Part shown: positions 1-12,606 of the stretch, piece after piece
Numbering within the stretch: position 1 is the first letter of the stretch
How the letters are laid out: every line of letters begins with the position of its first letter
Assembly: GCA_036583965.1 (NCBI GenBank)
Contig: JAZBQD010000014.1
Span: forward strand, 48,117,126-48,181,125
Source: Prunella strophiata
Lineage: Eukaryota > Chordata > Aves > Passeriformes > Prunellidae
Reading direction: 5' to 3'
Length of the DNA stretch: 64,000 bases
Notes under the pieces: model-generated
Told to the model about the DNA's origin: nothing
Seen by the model: the letters and a program-made list of their open reading frames with translations, nothing else
The model's database searches: none
Program-made: the position numbers and the translations under genes

Positions 1-66
1 TCATAGAATGTTTATGTGGCATCCCAGCTGTGTTTTTCATGTGTGTCTGTTTTGTGTGGCTTTGTG

Positions 67-215
<149 letters not shown>

Positions 216-259
216 AGTGAACATTGCATGACTGGATCATTTTAGTGTCCTTGTAAACA

Positions 260-265
260 AATAAA
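260..265 (+). terminator. CAPZA2: Proximal poly(A) signal AATAAA of CAPZA2
   Basis: A canonical AATAAA lies 45 bases after the stop codon, inside a stretch reading ACAAATAAAAATTA. The downstream GU-rich element is weak, which leaves room for read-through to distal sites. Confidence 0.7.
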
Positions 266-818
266 AATTATTACAAAAAATATTTGGAACTGTCAAATCA
301 CCCAGTCAGCATGGGCTTTTGCCATTGAAAATCACTGTAAGTAGTTTGGTTAGAGCACAAAGCTTAGCTAATTGACTTCTTTTCTTTTTCCTTCCTTTCA
401 GAGGGTTGCAACTTCACTATAGCTGAATATCTTCCTTTAGAGTTTCCGTTGTATCTTTATTTTTTTATAATGAAGAGACCATGCCTTTAGTTTTCAATTA
501 CACATTAAGAACAGTTGGAAAAAAATATTTTTGCATATGATAACCCTTCCTCTTGCTTTCATGTGAAATGGACAACTTGCAAAATTTGCTGGATTCCTTG
601 TGGAGATCAGTAACTGTGCAGTTCTAGGTCAAAGTCAAAGTGGAGTTTGCCATAGGTGCTGTTTTTGAAATCATCTGTCCTTTCATTGTATGTAAAATTA
701 GGAAAAGCATTTTCTGTATCATTTAAACCTAGAAGACATACTTGCTAGCCCCATGGTATCAAATTATTTTTTTTAAGAAAAGGCCAAGGTCTAAAGCTGT
801 TTAAAGATTTTGAAATTA

Positions 819-824
819 AATAAA
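819..824 (+). terminator. Candidate distal poly(A) signal
   Basis: AATAAA in TTAAATAAAAGT, followed about 30 bases later by a T/G-rich stretch (TGCTTTGTTCTG). It is a candidate alternative CAPZA2 cleavage site, unproven from sequence. Confidence 0.35.
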
Positions 825-2092
825 AGTACTTACTCCAGTAATGCATTTAATGCTTTGTTCTGACAGTTATGAGCTCGAACTCCATCTGCCCTCCAGGTTT
901 TTTATCGTAAAGCTACAAATGTATTATAACAAGGCATATTGTAATATATATAATCCTGTACTCATTACTATGTCTGTTTATTTTTTCTTGGATTGAAATG
1001 TACTAAAATTCAATGTGACATTAAAACGCAAATTTTCTATTTATTTGAGTATCAGATTGCTTCCTGATATAGCCTATTTTTGGTGTTTTTAAAATTCTGC
1101 TTGAAACAGCCACAAACTTGTATACAGGGATTGTAATATTATCATTTTCATCTGCATTGAAAAAACTTCTGCATATGGAAGTCTACTTTAAACAGGTGTA
1201 TTTTAGCTTCATATTGGCTACAGAGGCTAGAAGAAATTCCAAGACCAAAAATTAATACATTTGTTTGGAGAATTCTTTCTCTGTGTATCTCATTTTGAAA
1301 ATGGATGTCAGGTATCTAAAAACACAGACTTGGTTACAAATGCTGTATAACACTTCCATGAAATGCACAGATTTCATTTTTAATTGGGTAAAAACTTGTT
1401 TTACAATATGCTATGTACTTACATGCTCATAAATTAGAATTAAACAGCTTTTTTATTTTTTAGAAGGCAGATGTTTATGCACACTCCTAAACCAGTAAAG
1501 CTTACACAAATGTTTTGTCTTTGTTTACAGCATGATCTAATTACCTTAAACTTTCAAGTTACAGCATAGCAAGAGAGTCTAGACATGTAAAGATGTACAT
1601 ATGAAGTAGTTTGTTGTTTGAATTTTAATAGCAATATCCCAGTATTCTGTTCTTCAGTGCTCTCTTACACAGAGGTATAGAAGTTCTTGAAACTGCTGCT
1701 ACTTTACAGTACTAGACTGTATAGTAGAAGAGTGGGATTTGTTCTACCACAGTCTTCCTGGATAGTTGCCCTCTCAATTGTCTTTGTAGTTCAGCTCCTG
1801 AACCATGTTGTTCTTTTCAAATTAGCTCATAAAAGCTGCATGTGAGATAATAACAAATGCTGAGTCACTGTCAAGTCAGTCTGTCAGTCTTAACCGAGAT
1901 CTAAATACAAATGCTATTGAAGAATTTCTTCCAACATATTTAAGAACAAGGTAAAAAAAGGCAGTGAATGGACAGTTAGGGGGATTGTTAATGGGCAACA
2001 ACGGTGCAAATAACTTTTCTAGCTGTTTAGAATGTTGTGAATTACCAGAATCAGCACTGACTAAAAGTCAGAATGCTATTTTTCTTACCTGA

Positions 2093-2127
2093 AATAAAGA
2101 ACTAGTTTTAAATATATTCCAAATAAA
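2093..2127 (+). terminator. Pair of candidate distal poly(A) signals
   Basis: Two AATAAA hexamers lie at 2093-2098 and 2122-2127, each in an AT-rich context. Either could end a long CAPZA2 3' UTR. Confidence 0.3.
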
Positions 2128-2354
2128 GAGGTATTTTACTGTGAAGTATTCTATTACTGTATTTCCCTCTCTGTTTATTCAGTCCTGTGATAGTCTTAAT
2201 TCTTTATCTTGAAAGAACTGCTTCTTTCAGGTTCAGTTCTACCAGTTGGATAACATAAGTAAATCTGTGTTACTTATGTTTTTTTCTTGTGTTAATTTTT
2301 AGTCTGTGAGACAACTTTACATCTTGAATAGCAAATTTATTAAGTTATAGCTTC

Positions 2355-2360
2355 AATAAA
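2355..2360 (+). terminator. Candidate most distal poly(A) signal of CAPZA2
   Basis: AATAAA in TTCAATAAAGCC. A GU-rich element, GGTGTGCTGTGTC, follows about 45 bases later (2404-2416). That makes this the best formed of the distal signals, and a reasonable end for a long UTR. Confidence 0.4.
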
Positions 2361-3680
2361 GCCATTTGTAAGTATATCAACTATTCTGTTACTTTTTCAA
2401 AACGGTGTGCTGTGTCATATTTAGGGGTAATGACTCCTCAGATGAAGCTGATCGCTATCAGCTGAAGCACATGGCACAATTGGAGTTCCTGATTTCTAGC
2501 AAAGTTTTGGATGTCACTTGCACTTTTTCTTTTGTTTCTATCCCTACCACTTCTAAATTGGAGAATTTTAGAGCTTGCTTGATAGGCTTTAGGGTATTTT
2601 CTGTAGATAAAGCACTTTCTCTGAGAAATTTTGCTGTGGCAATTGTCTTAATGTGAACTACTATTTGTTTATATTCTATTTTTAAATATAAAGACAAGCT
2701 TTGTATTGTTGAATCTTGATGTAATAGATATTATGGCTTGTAAAATGGACTTGTAAAATGCTTGTGTTTTTGAAGTGTATTACATCTTATGTGTCTTAGT
2801 GCCCCTTTATATTAAGGAGTTTTTAACTTCTGCAAGTAAGCAGCTGTTTTTTGCAAACATCTGCAACAGGAATGGCAGTTCTGCTTTCAGGTTTTCCTGA
2901 GCAGCCCGTTTTTGTACCTCTGTCTTAAAATTCATACTGTGGGTAGAATGAAACTTTAAAATCATTGTAATTTTGATTACATTGCTACTGCTGCTTACCA
3001 CTCTACATGCTGATAACAATTCTGCCATCTGGTTCCACTGGGAACATTGCAACACAGTTCATTAGGAAATGGTGATTCAGCCAGGGTTAAAAGCATTGTG
3101 TGAGGCTGAACATCCAAGAGATATGTTCTCTTTAGGAGATGTCTCCATCCACTTCTATGGCAGCAATGTAGTTTGTGCAGTTTGGAAATCCCTCTCTCAT
3201 CCCCTCATCCCACAGACTGGTTTGGCTGTCAAAGCCGTTTTGGTGCTCTTGAGTTCACTTCCTTTTGGAGAACTCAGAACTGGGACCTGGGCTCTGGGTG
3301 TGCACCAGGTGCCTTCCAGCTCTGAATGGTGACCTGAGTCCATAGCAGTGGTTTCTTTCAGGCAGCTTGAAACCACCACCTACCTACCCACACCTACCTG
3401 TGTTGAGGATGTCTGGAGCTTCAGACAAAAGTGGGCCTCTCATTTCCAGACTGTAAATACTGTAGGTATAGAAGTTTCATCAACTGTTCAGTTCTGTGGA
3501 TTCACTCCTATCATATTGAATTACTTGCTGACACAGACATAGCTTCTGCTGCATTTGTTGACTGGAAAGACTGAAACTGTTCTTCATCTGATGCAATTGT
3601 AAACCTAGGTTTAGATTAAACTTAGTTTGTTCATAACCTTGAAGTGTCAATTTTTGTGTGACAGTGTCAACTCTGAACTC

Positions 3681-3700
3681 TTTTTTTTTTTTTTTTTTTT
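3681..3700. repeat. Poly(T) tract, 20 bases
   Basis: An uninterrupted run of 20 T. It may be the tail of an old minus-strand retroposed sequence or a simple homopolymer. No element body is recognised beside it. Confidence 0.9.
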
Positions 3701-4076
3701 AAGGGGAAAATTTGCATCAGATTTTAACCAAAAAGGTCCATTTTTTCTTTTACAGCTAAAAGAAAGGAACTGTGAATATGCACCTTAATCCTTCTGTGAA
3801 AGTGAATGTTTAACGCTTGGTAGGTTGGTTCTCTTGCTAGCAATATTTTCCTCTGCTACTGTGACTTGCTTACCTGTAACAGGTATTGCCCAGCATGATG
3901 TTAGCCATGTGCTCCTCAGAAATAAAAGGGTCACAGTGATAATCATTGTCTTAAAGGATACATTTAGACTTTGCTATGCATCTTTTCTCTGCAAATCAGT
4001 AAAGTTTTTTTTGTCTGACTAGCTGCAGTTTGAAATAATGTCAGATCAGAAACAACTTCTAGCTTATGGGTTGTAG

Positions 4077-4100
4077 ATATACCTACTAAAGTAGGTATAT
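4077..4100. repeat. Perfect 10-bp inverted repeat with 4-base loop
   Basis: ATATACCTAC at 4077-4086 is followed by loop TAAA and then its exact reverse complement, GTAGGTATAT, at 4091-4100. It could be a small hairpin or a palindrome arising by chance in AT-rich DNA. Confidence 0.85.
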
Positions 4101-7100
4101 TGTAATTGGTTGGATAGTTTGGGAGGATACCACCATATGCCCATAAGGATTTGTAGTAATTTCAGTTTTGCCTTTAAATGTGCGTAATAATTTTCAATTT
4201 CAAGTGTACTCTGAGTACAGTTGTTCTAGGCATCAGTGAAAGAAATGAGACTACTTCCTTTAGAGAGTAGCTTCCCAGTAGGCCACTCAGTTTGAGTTAG
4301 CCTTTAAGATTATTTCAGAATTTACTTTAAAATAATTATATAGAAGGCTGAGCTGCAGCTTTGCCACACCACTGCAAATGACAAGCAGCATTGTGAAGAG
4401 GGGTTCAGAAAAAAATGCTTGGTATCTTTTTCTCAGGAAGCAAAATTGCCCCCAGAGGCCTTGTTCATTACAGTGTAGCAGTGTGCTTGTGGTGTATCTG
4501 GAACCTAAGGTACCTTCTTCAAACACAGAGAACAGAGTTTTCGTCCCCTGAGGTAAAGAAGGGACTCGGCTTCCCTGGAACAAATGTTCTTTTAACTGCT
4601 TAAAAGAAAATGAGGCTATTTCCTCGTTTGCAGATGAAGTGTTTATGAACATAATTGAAAATTACAAGCTCTTGAGTGCAGGAAAAATATTTACTTTTCA
4701 TTCTCTTGGACTGCTGTGGATGGGAAGTGTTTCTTTGTGCCTGCTCCAGCAGCCTCCCTGCCTGCTGTGCTGGCTTGCTGGGGTGGTGGGTGGTGGTGCT
4801 GCATCTGTTGCAGAGGCTGGGTACTAAAAGTTAGATGCCCAAAGGCAAAAACATTCAAGTTGTTGCTGTGCTGTGAAGGTGCCAGAAGACTGAAGTGTGC
4901 AGCAAGGGGCCCACAGATTAGCATTGGGATATGGAATGCTGTCATGCTGCCTTTTCCCAGGTGAGGCAGCACATCCAGTTGTAACACAAGATGTGTCAGT
5001 AAGATGATAAAAGGTACAAGGCAGCGATCAGTTAGGATTTTCTTTAGGGAAGGAAGTTTTTTTGCCACGTATTTCCATTCAACCACAGTTCCTGCTCAGC
5101 CTGTGACAGGGAGCCTGATGCTGCAGCTCTGAGGAAAGGGTCAGTTCAATAAAGTTGTGGCCCAGGAGCACGGGTTTGATGGAAGCTGGCACAGCACTCC
5201 CAGCCAAAGTCTGCACTGTACAGTGCCTGTGAGCTGCAGCCTCTGCTACCCACCTGTCTGGGTGGGCCCATTGAGCTGTTCTTCTTGTCCTGGCACAGTC
5301 TGTCTTAAGCCAGGCACAACTAAGGCTGCTGCTCCACATCCCCTGGTGGTCCTTGTGATAATAACCTGCTATTTGTTAACCTGCTAACCTGCTAACAGTG
5401 ACCTGGGTCTAACCATGCAGTAATAACTTCCACATAATTTGGAAATTAGGGAAACACACTTGGAAAAGAAGCAAGGTAATTACTAAATAAATCAATATTC
5501 AAAAGAAGAACAGATTTTAAAAATATATATATTTTCAACTTGGCTGTGACACTTAAGGTTAATATCTGCATGCACACTGGAGTAGAAATTAGAGCTTTCA
5601 GGAGCCATTAGCAGTTTTAAACTCAGTAGGAGAAAGAAAAATCTGCTTTATTCTTCCCTTTTACATGACATGTGATTGTCAAACCAGCTTTCAGGTGCTG
5701 TAAAACTGGTAAGCTTTGCAAGCCTGTAACTTAACTGTAACAACAGGAACAATAGGTAGCAAAAACGATTAGCCGAAAAAGCAGTTTTGATAACAGATTC
5801 CAAAGCTGAATATTCAGTTGGAAGTTTCTGAAAAATAGTGGTGTTAGAAATCCTTGAATGGAATGTGAAAGCTTGTCTTGGGATTTTTTTTTTTCCAGAG
5901 TGTGACACCATCAGCTGCATGTTGACTATATGTGGCAGGACTGACTTGTCTGCTTTGAAATAAATTGCTTAAGATTATCTTTCCTCCCCAAGTTCTTGTA
6001 GGTTTTGGTATTACTAGTATTAAGGTGATAGTAGGAAAAGATAAATCTACCATCTGCCAGATCTTGACCTTTTTTGTCTTAGCTGTGAGCAAAAAGAAAG
6101 GTTTTTTCCCATTCTCTTTGCAACATGTTTTAGGTATTTGAAGAGTGTCCCCAGACTGTAGCTGTTTGATTAAAGACTGAATACTGCAACTCCAGTTTCT
6201 ACATGAAATCCAATACTTTTAAGTCATTTCCTTACATCCTGCTTTTTGCTCATTTTGAGACGCTTGTTTTTCTCTGTGTATTGTTCATGTCAGCCCTGAT
6301 GATACTGCAGGCTATCATGATGTTAAGCTGGTACTTGGATTTCCTTTTGCTAGAATCTGATCTTGATTGTAGTAATATTCTCTAGTATTGTTTTCATCAG
6401 CTATTAGAAATTTTAAAACCCATGCTGAATGAAGGAGATAAAACCAACCAACCAGCCACTGCTAGGTATGTGTGCCTGATGTTATCCTTCTCTGCTGACA
6501 AAGCAGGTACTGGGAATGTACAAAAAACAAGACCATCTGTAGCCTAATAATGTGGACCAGCCAGCACATGGATTCTGAACTGAGAGCATCTTGGCATGAA
6601 AAGATAGGCTGCTGTGAACTTTTCCAGGGCAATTAACTGAGTCCTTGTTATCTAGGATTTTGTGCCAACAACAGGCAATTTGTTTTTCAGTAGCTACTGA
6701 TGTCAGTTAAAACTGAAGAGTTGAAATGCACCACCCTGTTTTGTACTAGGACGCACTTAATATGCTGCTTTCCTACCTTTTTTCTATGGAAAGGGAAGGG
6801 AATCAATGATCAGTCAGCTGACAAGCTCTGAAGTGTATCTCACCTGGTGAAAACTGGAGGTAGCTGGTGTAACATCCATGCAAGCACTTTCCATATGTCT
6901 CAATGTGTGTAGGGAGAGATCTCCTCCACTAAGCTAGCCAGAATTACTTCTGTAGTATCAGAAAAGTGTGAGTCATTCAAGAGCCTGTTTAAAGTTCCTG
7001 TAGGTGTGTAGTGAGTATGAAAGGTTCTTTAGCTGTCCTTGGTGCCAGGACCCAGCTCAATTGCAAAAGGCTATACCTGAGAGATGCTGCTAAGAAAATA

Positions 7101-8322
7101 AATGCCATATGTTCACAAAGAATTGAAGTGCTGTTCCTCTTCCAAGGCTTTAGTGCAAGGAAAAGGTTGCTGCAAGACTGATTCTCTGGGTGCAACAGAA
7201 TTTGTTAATCAGTAATTAGTACGTGTCTTTTCCCAGTTCATTACTAAACTTAGTGAGCTGTCATCTTCCCTTTAAGAACTTGTCTACCTCTCCTTAGCTC
7301 TTTCAGCTGGAAACAGTGTGCCTTGCAGTCCTACCAGCAGTTGATGTGGCCAGAGTTACTCCACCTGAATGTAAATGAAGTGTGCCAGTATATAATTTCC
7401 CAAGGAATAAATCCAGCTACCTGATACTTCACCCTCCTGGTAAGGTCCTTTTGGACATAGTAAAGTTGCTACCCAGGTTATAGCTGCTGACAGAGAGTGG
7501 TAACCCAGTGCCTGGTGTCAAAACACAGGTGATGACAACATGGAGAAACAGGGCAGTAGCAGATGCAATTGGGGCACTGTCACAATCGAGAATTATTGTT
7601 CTAGGAATCATGAAAGTTACCAACAAAGTAACATACCCAGTAAAAGAGGTTCCAAGGTTATCTGTAACAGTGACTTTTCAATGCAGTTGATGGGTTTACT
7701 ACAATCACGTGGCAGTCCTGTGGTGGAGATCACAGGACAAGTGTCATGAAAGAAACCATCAGGGAATGAGTAATACTATATCTATAGCAGATTTCAGTAA
7801 TAGGTAGTAAATGGGGCCAGGGATATGTACTGAATAATGGGACTGCAGGTATTCACTGGTGCTTGGAGTACAAACAGACCTTGTTCTAAACAAGTGGGTG
7901 GCCTATGTGAGAAATGCCAGTGTTTCCTGGGCTGCAGGCAACCACCTCACTCCTGCATCTGTGATGGTCTCAGCTAAGGCTGTCCAATCACACTTGGCTG
8001 TGCAGTAAATACAGAGCTGCATGGTAAGAGATAATAAGTAGGCTACCAGCCAGCAGTAATTTATAATGGAGAAAGTAATTTTATATTGTGCTTACCAACA
8101 GTAGCAGGTGTGAGAAGGAAGAAAATCTTCTCAACCAGGTGACTTCATCGCCTTACCCTTCTGTGTTTTTCACAATCGGAAGGAGGCTGAACTGCAAAAT
8201 TTTTATATAAAAGCATAGATATAATGTAGAATTCACCTAGGCCTGACTTTGGCCAAAGAGGCTTATTTTAAAAATGTAGAAGAAAAGAGATACCAACTAC
8301 TGAGATTAAGAGGGGTTTGAGC

Positions 8323-8406
8323 ATCCTGATATACTGGAAGGTGGGATAGCGGGTTGGAACTAGATTATGTTTAAGGTCCCTTCCAACCCAAAATCTATGA
8401 TATGAA
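8323..8406 (+). mobile_element. CR1-type LINE, 3' end fragment
   Basis: The end of an avian CR1 retrotransposon. It shows the characteristic GGGTTGGAACTAGATTA, then AAGGTCCCTTCCAACCC, and closes with a degenerate terminal octamer region (ATCTATGATATGA). Only the extreme 3' UTR remains, as is usual for 5'-truncated CR1 copies, and there is no coding capacity. The left boundary is approximate. Confidence 0.85.
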
Positions 8407-9683
8407 AGTTATTTCAGGTAGTGAATATGAGCATCCCACTTCAATGCAAGATATGCCATTGGCAACAACAATTAATACTAAGCCTTGTTTTAGGATGTTG
8501 GGCAACCTTGGGCTCTGTACTAGTGGCAAGCTTCATTCTCTCTCTCCTGCACCCATTACCTGCCTACATGCTGCAGGGTCTGTCAGATCCTTCTAACAGA
8601 ACAAAATTATTTTAAAGACAAGGGCTTGCTATAAAATGTCACTTTTGCAGCCAGGAGACTTGAGAAGACTTGAGAAGTGGCCATCATGATTTTTCCTTTC
8701 CAAACTCTCTTTCTGCTTAACAGACTACATCAAGGTCATCAACAAGGCTTTCTTAAATGTAATATGGTACAGTGATTGCATCACTACTAAAAGGGGAGGC
8801 CGGCTGGACTGAATTAAAGGATGCTGTGAAAAAGGTATTTGGATCTGAAGAATGACTGCTGGGGGCAGAAGAAAGCTGTGACCCAGCAAGAACAGATCAA
8901 GCAAAACTGAAGAGCAAAGGAGCAAACAAAGTAGGATATGATGAAGCCAGCATGTAAGACAGACAATTGTTCTGTATCCTAAATTTAAAGACAAGCTCAT
9001 AGGGACCTTCATCTGTGGAGATGGTAAGAAGAAGAGGCTCTATGAGGGAGGTTTTCTCACAAATGGTATACTGGATGGGGGTGGAAAGGCAAGGCAAGCA
9101 AGCAAATGAGAAAAGAATTGCATCAGACAAGGCAAAAGGATATTTTGGTTCTTGATTTTGCAAAGGTTTAACAAGATTTGGCTTGGGAGCCAAATCTAGC
9201 TGTGATATGAGTAAATGGCATGCCATTTAGATGCTACCTACTTCCATGGCTTGCTCAATCCCTTCCTGCCTACAGGCAGAGCTGGTTTTGTCCTCTGTAA
9301 TCATTGCCAGCCTCAAGCAGCTATAATTACCTGTACATGATCCAGCACTGTGACTGCTCAGTTTCTGTCCTCTGAATTTCTGGTGATTAAGTAAAATGTA
9401 ACTGCCAGTGGATTTCTGTGCTTCTACCAATTCATAACAGGTAAAGATGCTGTGTTGCAAATGCTAGAGGAAAAAAAAAAGCTTCACTCTGCTAATTGCA
9501 GATTTCAAATGGGAGGAGTTGAGACCTTTTTCCTCACTTTAAAATGTCTTTTCATTAAATATAATATCAACACTCACTAAATTGAAGATCACACTGAACA
9601 TATTTTTCCTTAAAAAAAAAGGTCAAGGTACCAATCAGTGAAAAAAGGCCATATCCTCTACATCTCCCACAAATGCATCTCCT

Positions 9684-9687
<4 letters not shown>

Positions 9688-9719
<32 letters not shown>
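9688..9719. repeat. Poly(A) tract, 32 bases
   Basis: A pure run of 32 A, broken at 9720 by G and then continuing AAAAG. It might be the tail of a retroposed copy, but the 100 bases upstream resemble no RNA gene or mRNA that I recognise. Confidence 0.9.
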
Positions 9720-9721
<2 letters not shown>

Positions 9722-10302
9722 AAAGTAGATTTACTGTTTGGCTTCAGTCCAAGGCATGGATGTGGGGAGCAGAGCTTTTGTCCTTTTCCTCGACCTCAGC
9801 AGGGGAGGAGAAAGCAGTGCTGGTTCCCTCCGGGCTTTCTGCCATCTGTCTCTGCCTCCCTGTTTCTCCCACAGCCTCCCGTGACGTACAGAACATGTGT
9901 GGATGCAGATGCCAGATCCTGACTTGTGGAGAGCTCCCTTTTGACCAGGGGCCAGCCTCGCAGCTCACATGATTCTTTGTGAACCCTGAGCACGTACCAT
10001 CTTGTACAAACACTGACGGGTCTTGCCCCATCACCTCTTACAAAGGAGCTTAATAAAATGCCTCAACGAATGCGTGTGTCCATTTCACAAAAATACCTAA
10101 GAGCTCCTGGGGGGTATCTCCATGGATTTAAAATAACCCCAAACGATTTTCTTTATCAAATGTGTGTGTTTGGGGTGGGGCACTTCCCCACCTAGATGTC
10201 TAAGTGTGCTGACAGTCAGGGTGAAATTCCCATCTCATTTTTAGGGGAAAAAAGTAATTAGGCAAAAAAAGCAGCAGAAAAAAAACAGGTTTGGAATTTT
10301 CC

Positions 10303-10324
10303 TTTTTTTTTTTTTTTTTTTTTT
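10303..10324. repeat. Poly(T) tract, 22 bases
   Basis: An uninterrupted 22-base T run followed by C and five more T. Confidence 0.9.
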
Positions 10325-12431
10325 CTTTTTGGAATATGGTTGGGGTTTTCTTTCTGGTTATGAATTATTTTGAACACTACCCAAAAATGCTGCTCTGAGT
10401 TGCACTAGCTATTTACCAACACCTTCCTTTGCCCTCTCTTTGCACTGACATCTGATTCTTAACTTAGCCAGTTCTAACCTGGGTTTTGTTACTTATCTTG
10501 CAATTAGGGCAGCGGGTTGGTTGAATTTTTTTGTCAGTAAAGATCTTAAAACAACTTTCAGGCAGGCTTTCCTCCTTCCCATCCAACTACTCTGGCACAT
10601 TATACAGCACCCTGTTTTCTGGAAGACTACCCATAGCCACAGACAGCATTTTGTTAATAATGGAGACAATTTTTTTAAGCTTTTTGACAAGAGGTGCTCA
10701 AGGCATATTTCACTTTTCTTCATTAGTACTGGTGGCATGTTTTTAAATATTGCTGTCTTTAAGCAGAAGATTATTCCTGTAATACTGTAATATCCCACTT
10801 TTAGAATAGGGAACAGAAACTTCAGCCTGGGCACACTGTTCAGAAGTCTGTAGTTGCATACTTTTGCAATATCTTTTTTTGAACAAAAATACATCGATTA
10901 AATTATTAATTAAGTATAGATTTTATTTTAGTGTTTCTTAGCATATTTGCAATTCTCTGGATTGTGACTAAGGATTGTGTGTACTTTAGTTGAAAACAGA
11001 TTTTTGGTATGTGATTACAGCATTTTATTCAGACTTTGGTATGTCTGAAAAGTGCTGTGTATGGGATCCCATGAACTCTCCTCCAGTGCTTTCACTCACA
11101 TTGGCACACTGCTTCTGAACCACTGCTGAGTCCAGCTTATACTGCCATCTCCAGTTCAACTCTGATATTGTTTAATATGCAGCTGATAAACTTAATCAGT
11201 GCACTACATGCATATGTATTTATATGGCTGTAAATTTGCATCTGGACATAGGCATGCATACATATGTACATTGTTATTTAATGTATATCTGGATTAAAAA
11301 GTGTTGGACATAACGCTGCTTAATGGGATTCAGTTGATAATGAGGCACCAGCTGAAGGTCAGGGGGATGTCTGGCTCCTTTGAACCAAGCTGACAATGTT
11401 TGCCAGTGCTCACATATTTATGTGGAGCTCATGTAGGTCTCATTTCTGCCCTTGCTGCATGTCCTTGACTAGTGTGCCTGGCCATCTTTTGGCTGCCAAG
11501 ACCTCAATGCAATCTTATTTTATAGCCAGGTTCCAAGAAGGTTACACATTATGGGCCTAGAAAAGGTCTCTCATTCTGATCTCTGAAATTATCAAACAAA
11601 AGATTTTTTAAGGTTTACTAAAACATCCAAACATTAAAAACCCCGCTTCTTTGGATCTTGGACTACTTTGCATCCATACAAAGACTGGGTGGGCAAAATT
11701 TTCAAACTAGACTTTTGCTGCTCAGTGGTCCAACCTATTCTTTCTTATTTGCCAGGACCCAAGCTCAAGAAAATGTCTTTCTTCTGAAAAGAAACAAAAC
11801 TTCACTGTACCTCATGTTTAGTAACTGTCATGGCTTCTGCTTCCTGATTTCATTTAGCAAAGTCATCAACAGTCATATGAGAAATTAGGAACTCTGAACT
11901 GGGTTTATGGAAAACAAATTAGTAGTGTTTGCACTTACAGGTAGTATTTTGATGTAGGAACTGAGGCCTTGTGTGAGAAAACTCTAAACAAGGGATAATT
12001 GGGTGGAAAATCTTAGCAGAAAGGCAAAACACTATTTCCAAAATTTTTTTTGTCCAATGATTCACTTCAGCTGAATTCTGTCATATCCTGACTTAGCAAA
12101 TGAGTGCCTGAAGCCAGATGACACTCAAGATGGTGTCTTTTCATAGTACTGAACAGTTTGCTTCTGACTTATGAAATGCATATTTCAAGGCTTTGTATTT
12201 ACTCAGAATTCATTCAAACAGAACTGAGAGACAAGAGATAATTTGTGTTAAATAGAGCCTGAACAGTGAACTTGCCTTGAGTGTCAGCTTAGGTGCTTCT
12301 TTAAAACAAACAGCAGAAATGTAATTTGTCATATGAATGCACAAAGCTAGTCATGAGTCACAATATCCAGTGCATAATTGCTTGTCACCTCAAACAAACA
12401 TTTGGATTTGGACACATGCTTTTAATTTCCT

Positions 12432-12606
12432 GAGTTTTTGGGGGGTTTTATTTGGGCTTTTTGTTAGGCTGGTTTTTTTAGGGTTTTGGGGAGTTGGTGT
12501 TTTTGTTTGTTTGTTTTGTTTGATTGGTTTTTGGTTTGGTTTGTGCCAGTGTTTTTTGCTGTTGTGTTTGGTTGGTTGTTTGGGGGGTTTTTGTTGGTTT
12601 TTTTCT
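12432..12606. repeat. G/T-rich strand-asymmetric low-complexity block
   Basis: About 175 bases are almost only G and T on the plus strand, made of irregular TTTG/TTGG words with G runs of three to six. The complementary strand gives a spurious Lys/Asn/Gln/Pro/Thr-rich reading frame, which is composition and not a gene. Confidence 0.85.

Larger units (their letters stand above)
216..2380 (+). other. CAPZA2: CAPZA2 3' UTR; short form certain, long form inferred
   Basis: AT-rich noncoding sequence follows the CAPZA2 stop. A short UTR would end some 15-25 bases after the AATAAA at 260. Further AATAAA hexamers at 819, 2093, 2122 and 2355 make a longer UTR of about 2.1 kb possible, and no other gene begins in between. 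The extent beyond about 290 is inference. No open reading frame here resembles a protein. Confidence 0.45.
2381..8300. other. Intergenic DNA between CAPZA2 and ST7, first part
   Basis: No gene, RNA gene or recognised transposon is seen here. Short reading frames lack coding character. Contents are a 20-base T run (3681-3700), a perfect 10-base inverted repeat near 4077-4100, and otherwise unique-looking AT-rich sequence. Confidence 0.6.

Noticed and set aside
2446..2463. A small hairpin AGCTGAT-CGCT-ATCAGCT
   Set aside because: Seven-base arms are common by chance in a window of this size, and no snoRNA boxes flank it.
5330..5355. A possible CTCF motif around CCCCTGGTGG
   Set aside because: Only about 11 of 14 core positions match, with errors in the invariant GGC.
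9600..9720. A processed pseudogene or retroposed RNA ending in the A32 run
   Set aside because: The preceding sequence resembles no mRNA or small RNA that I know, and no flanking target duplication was found.
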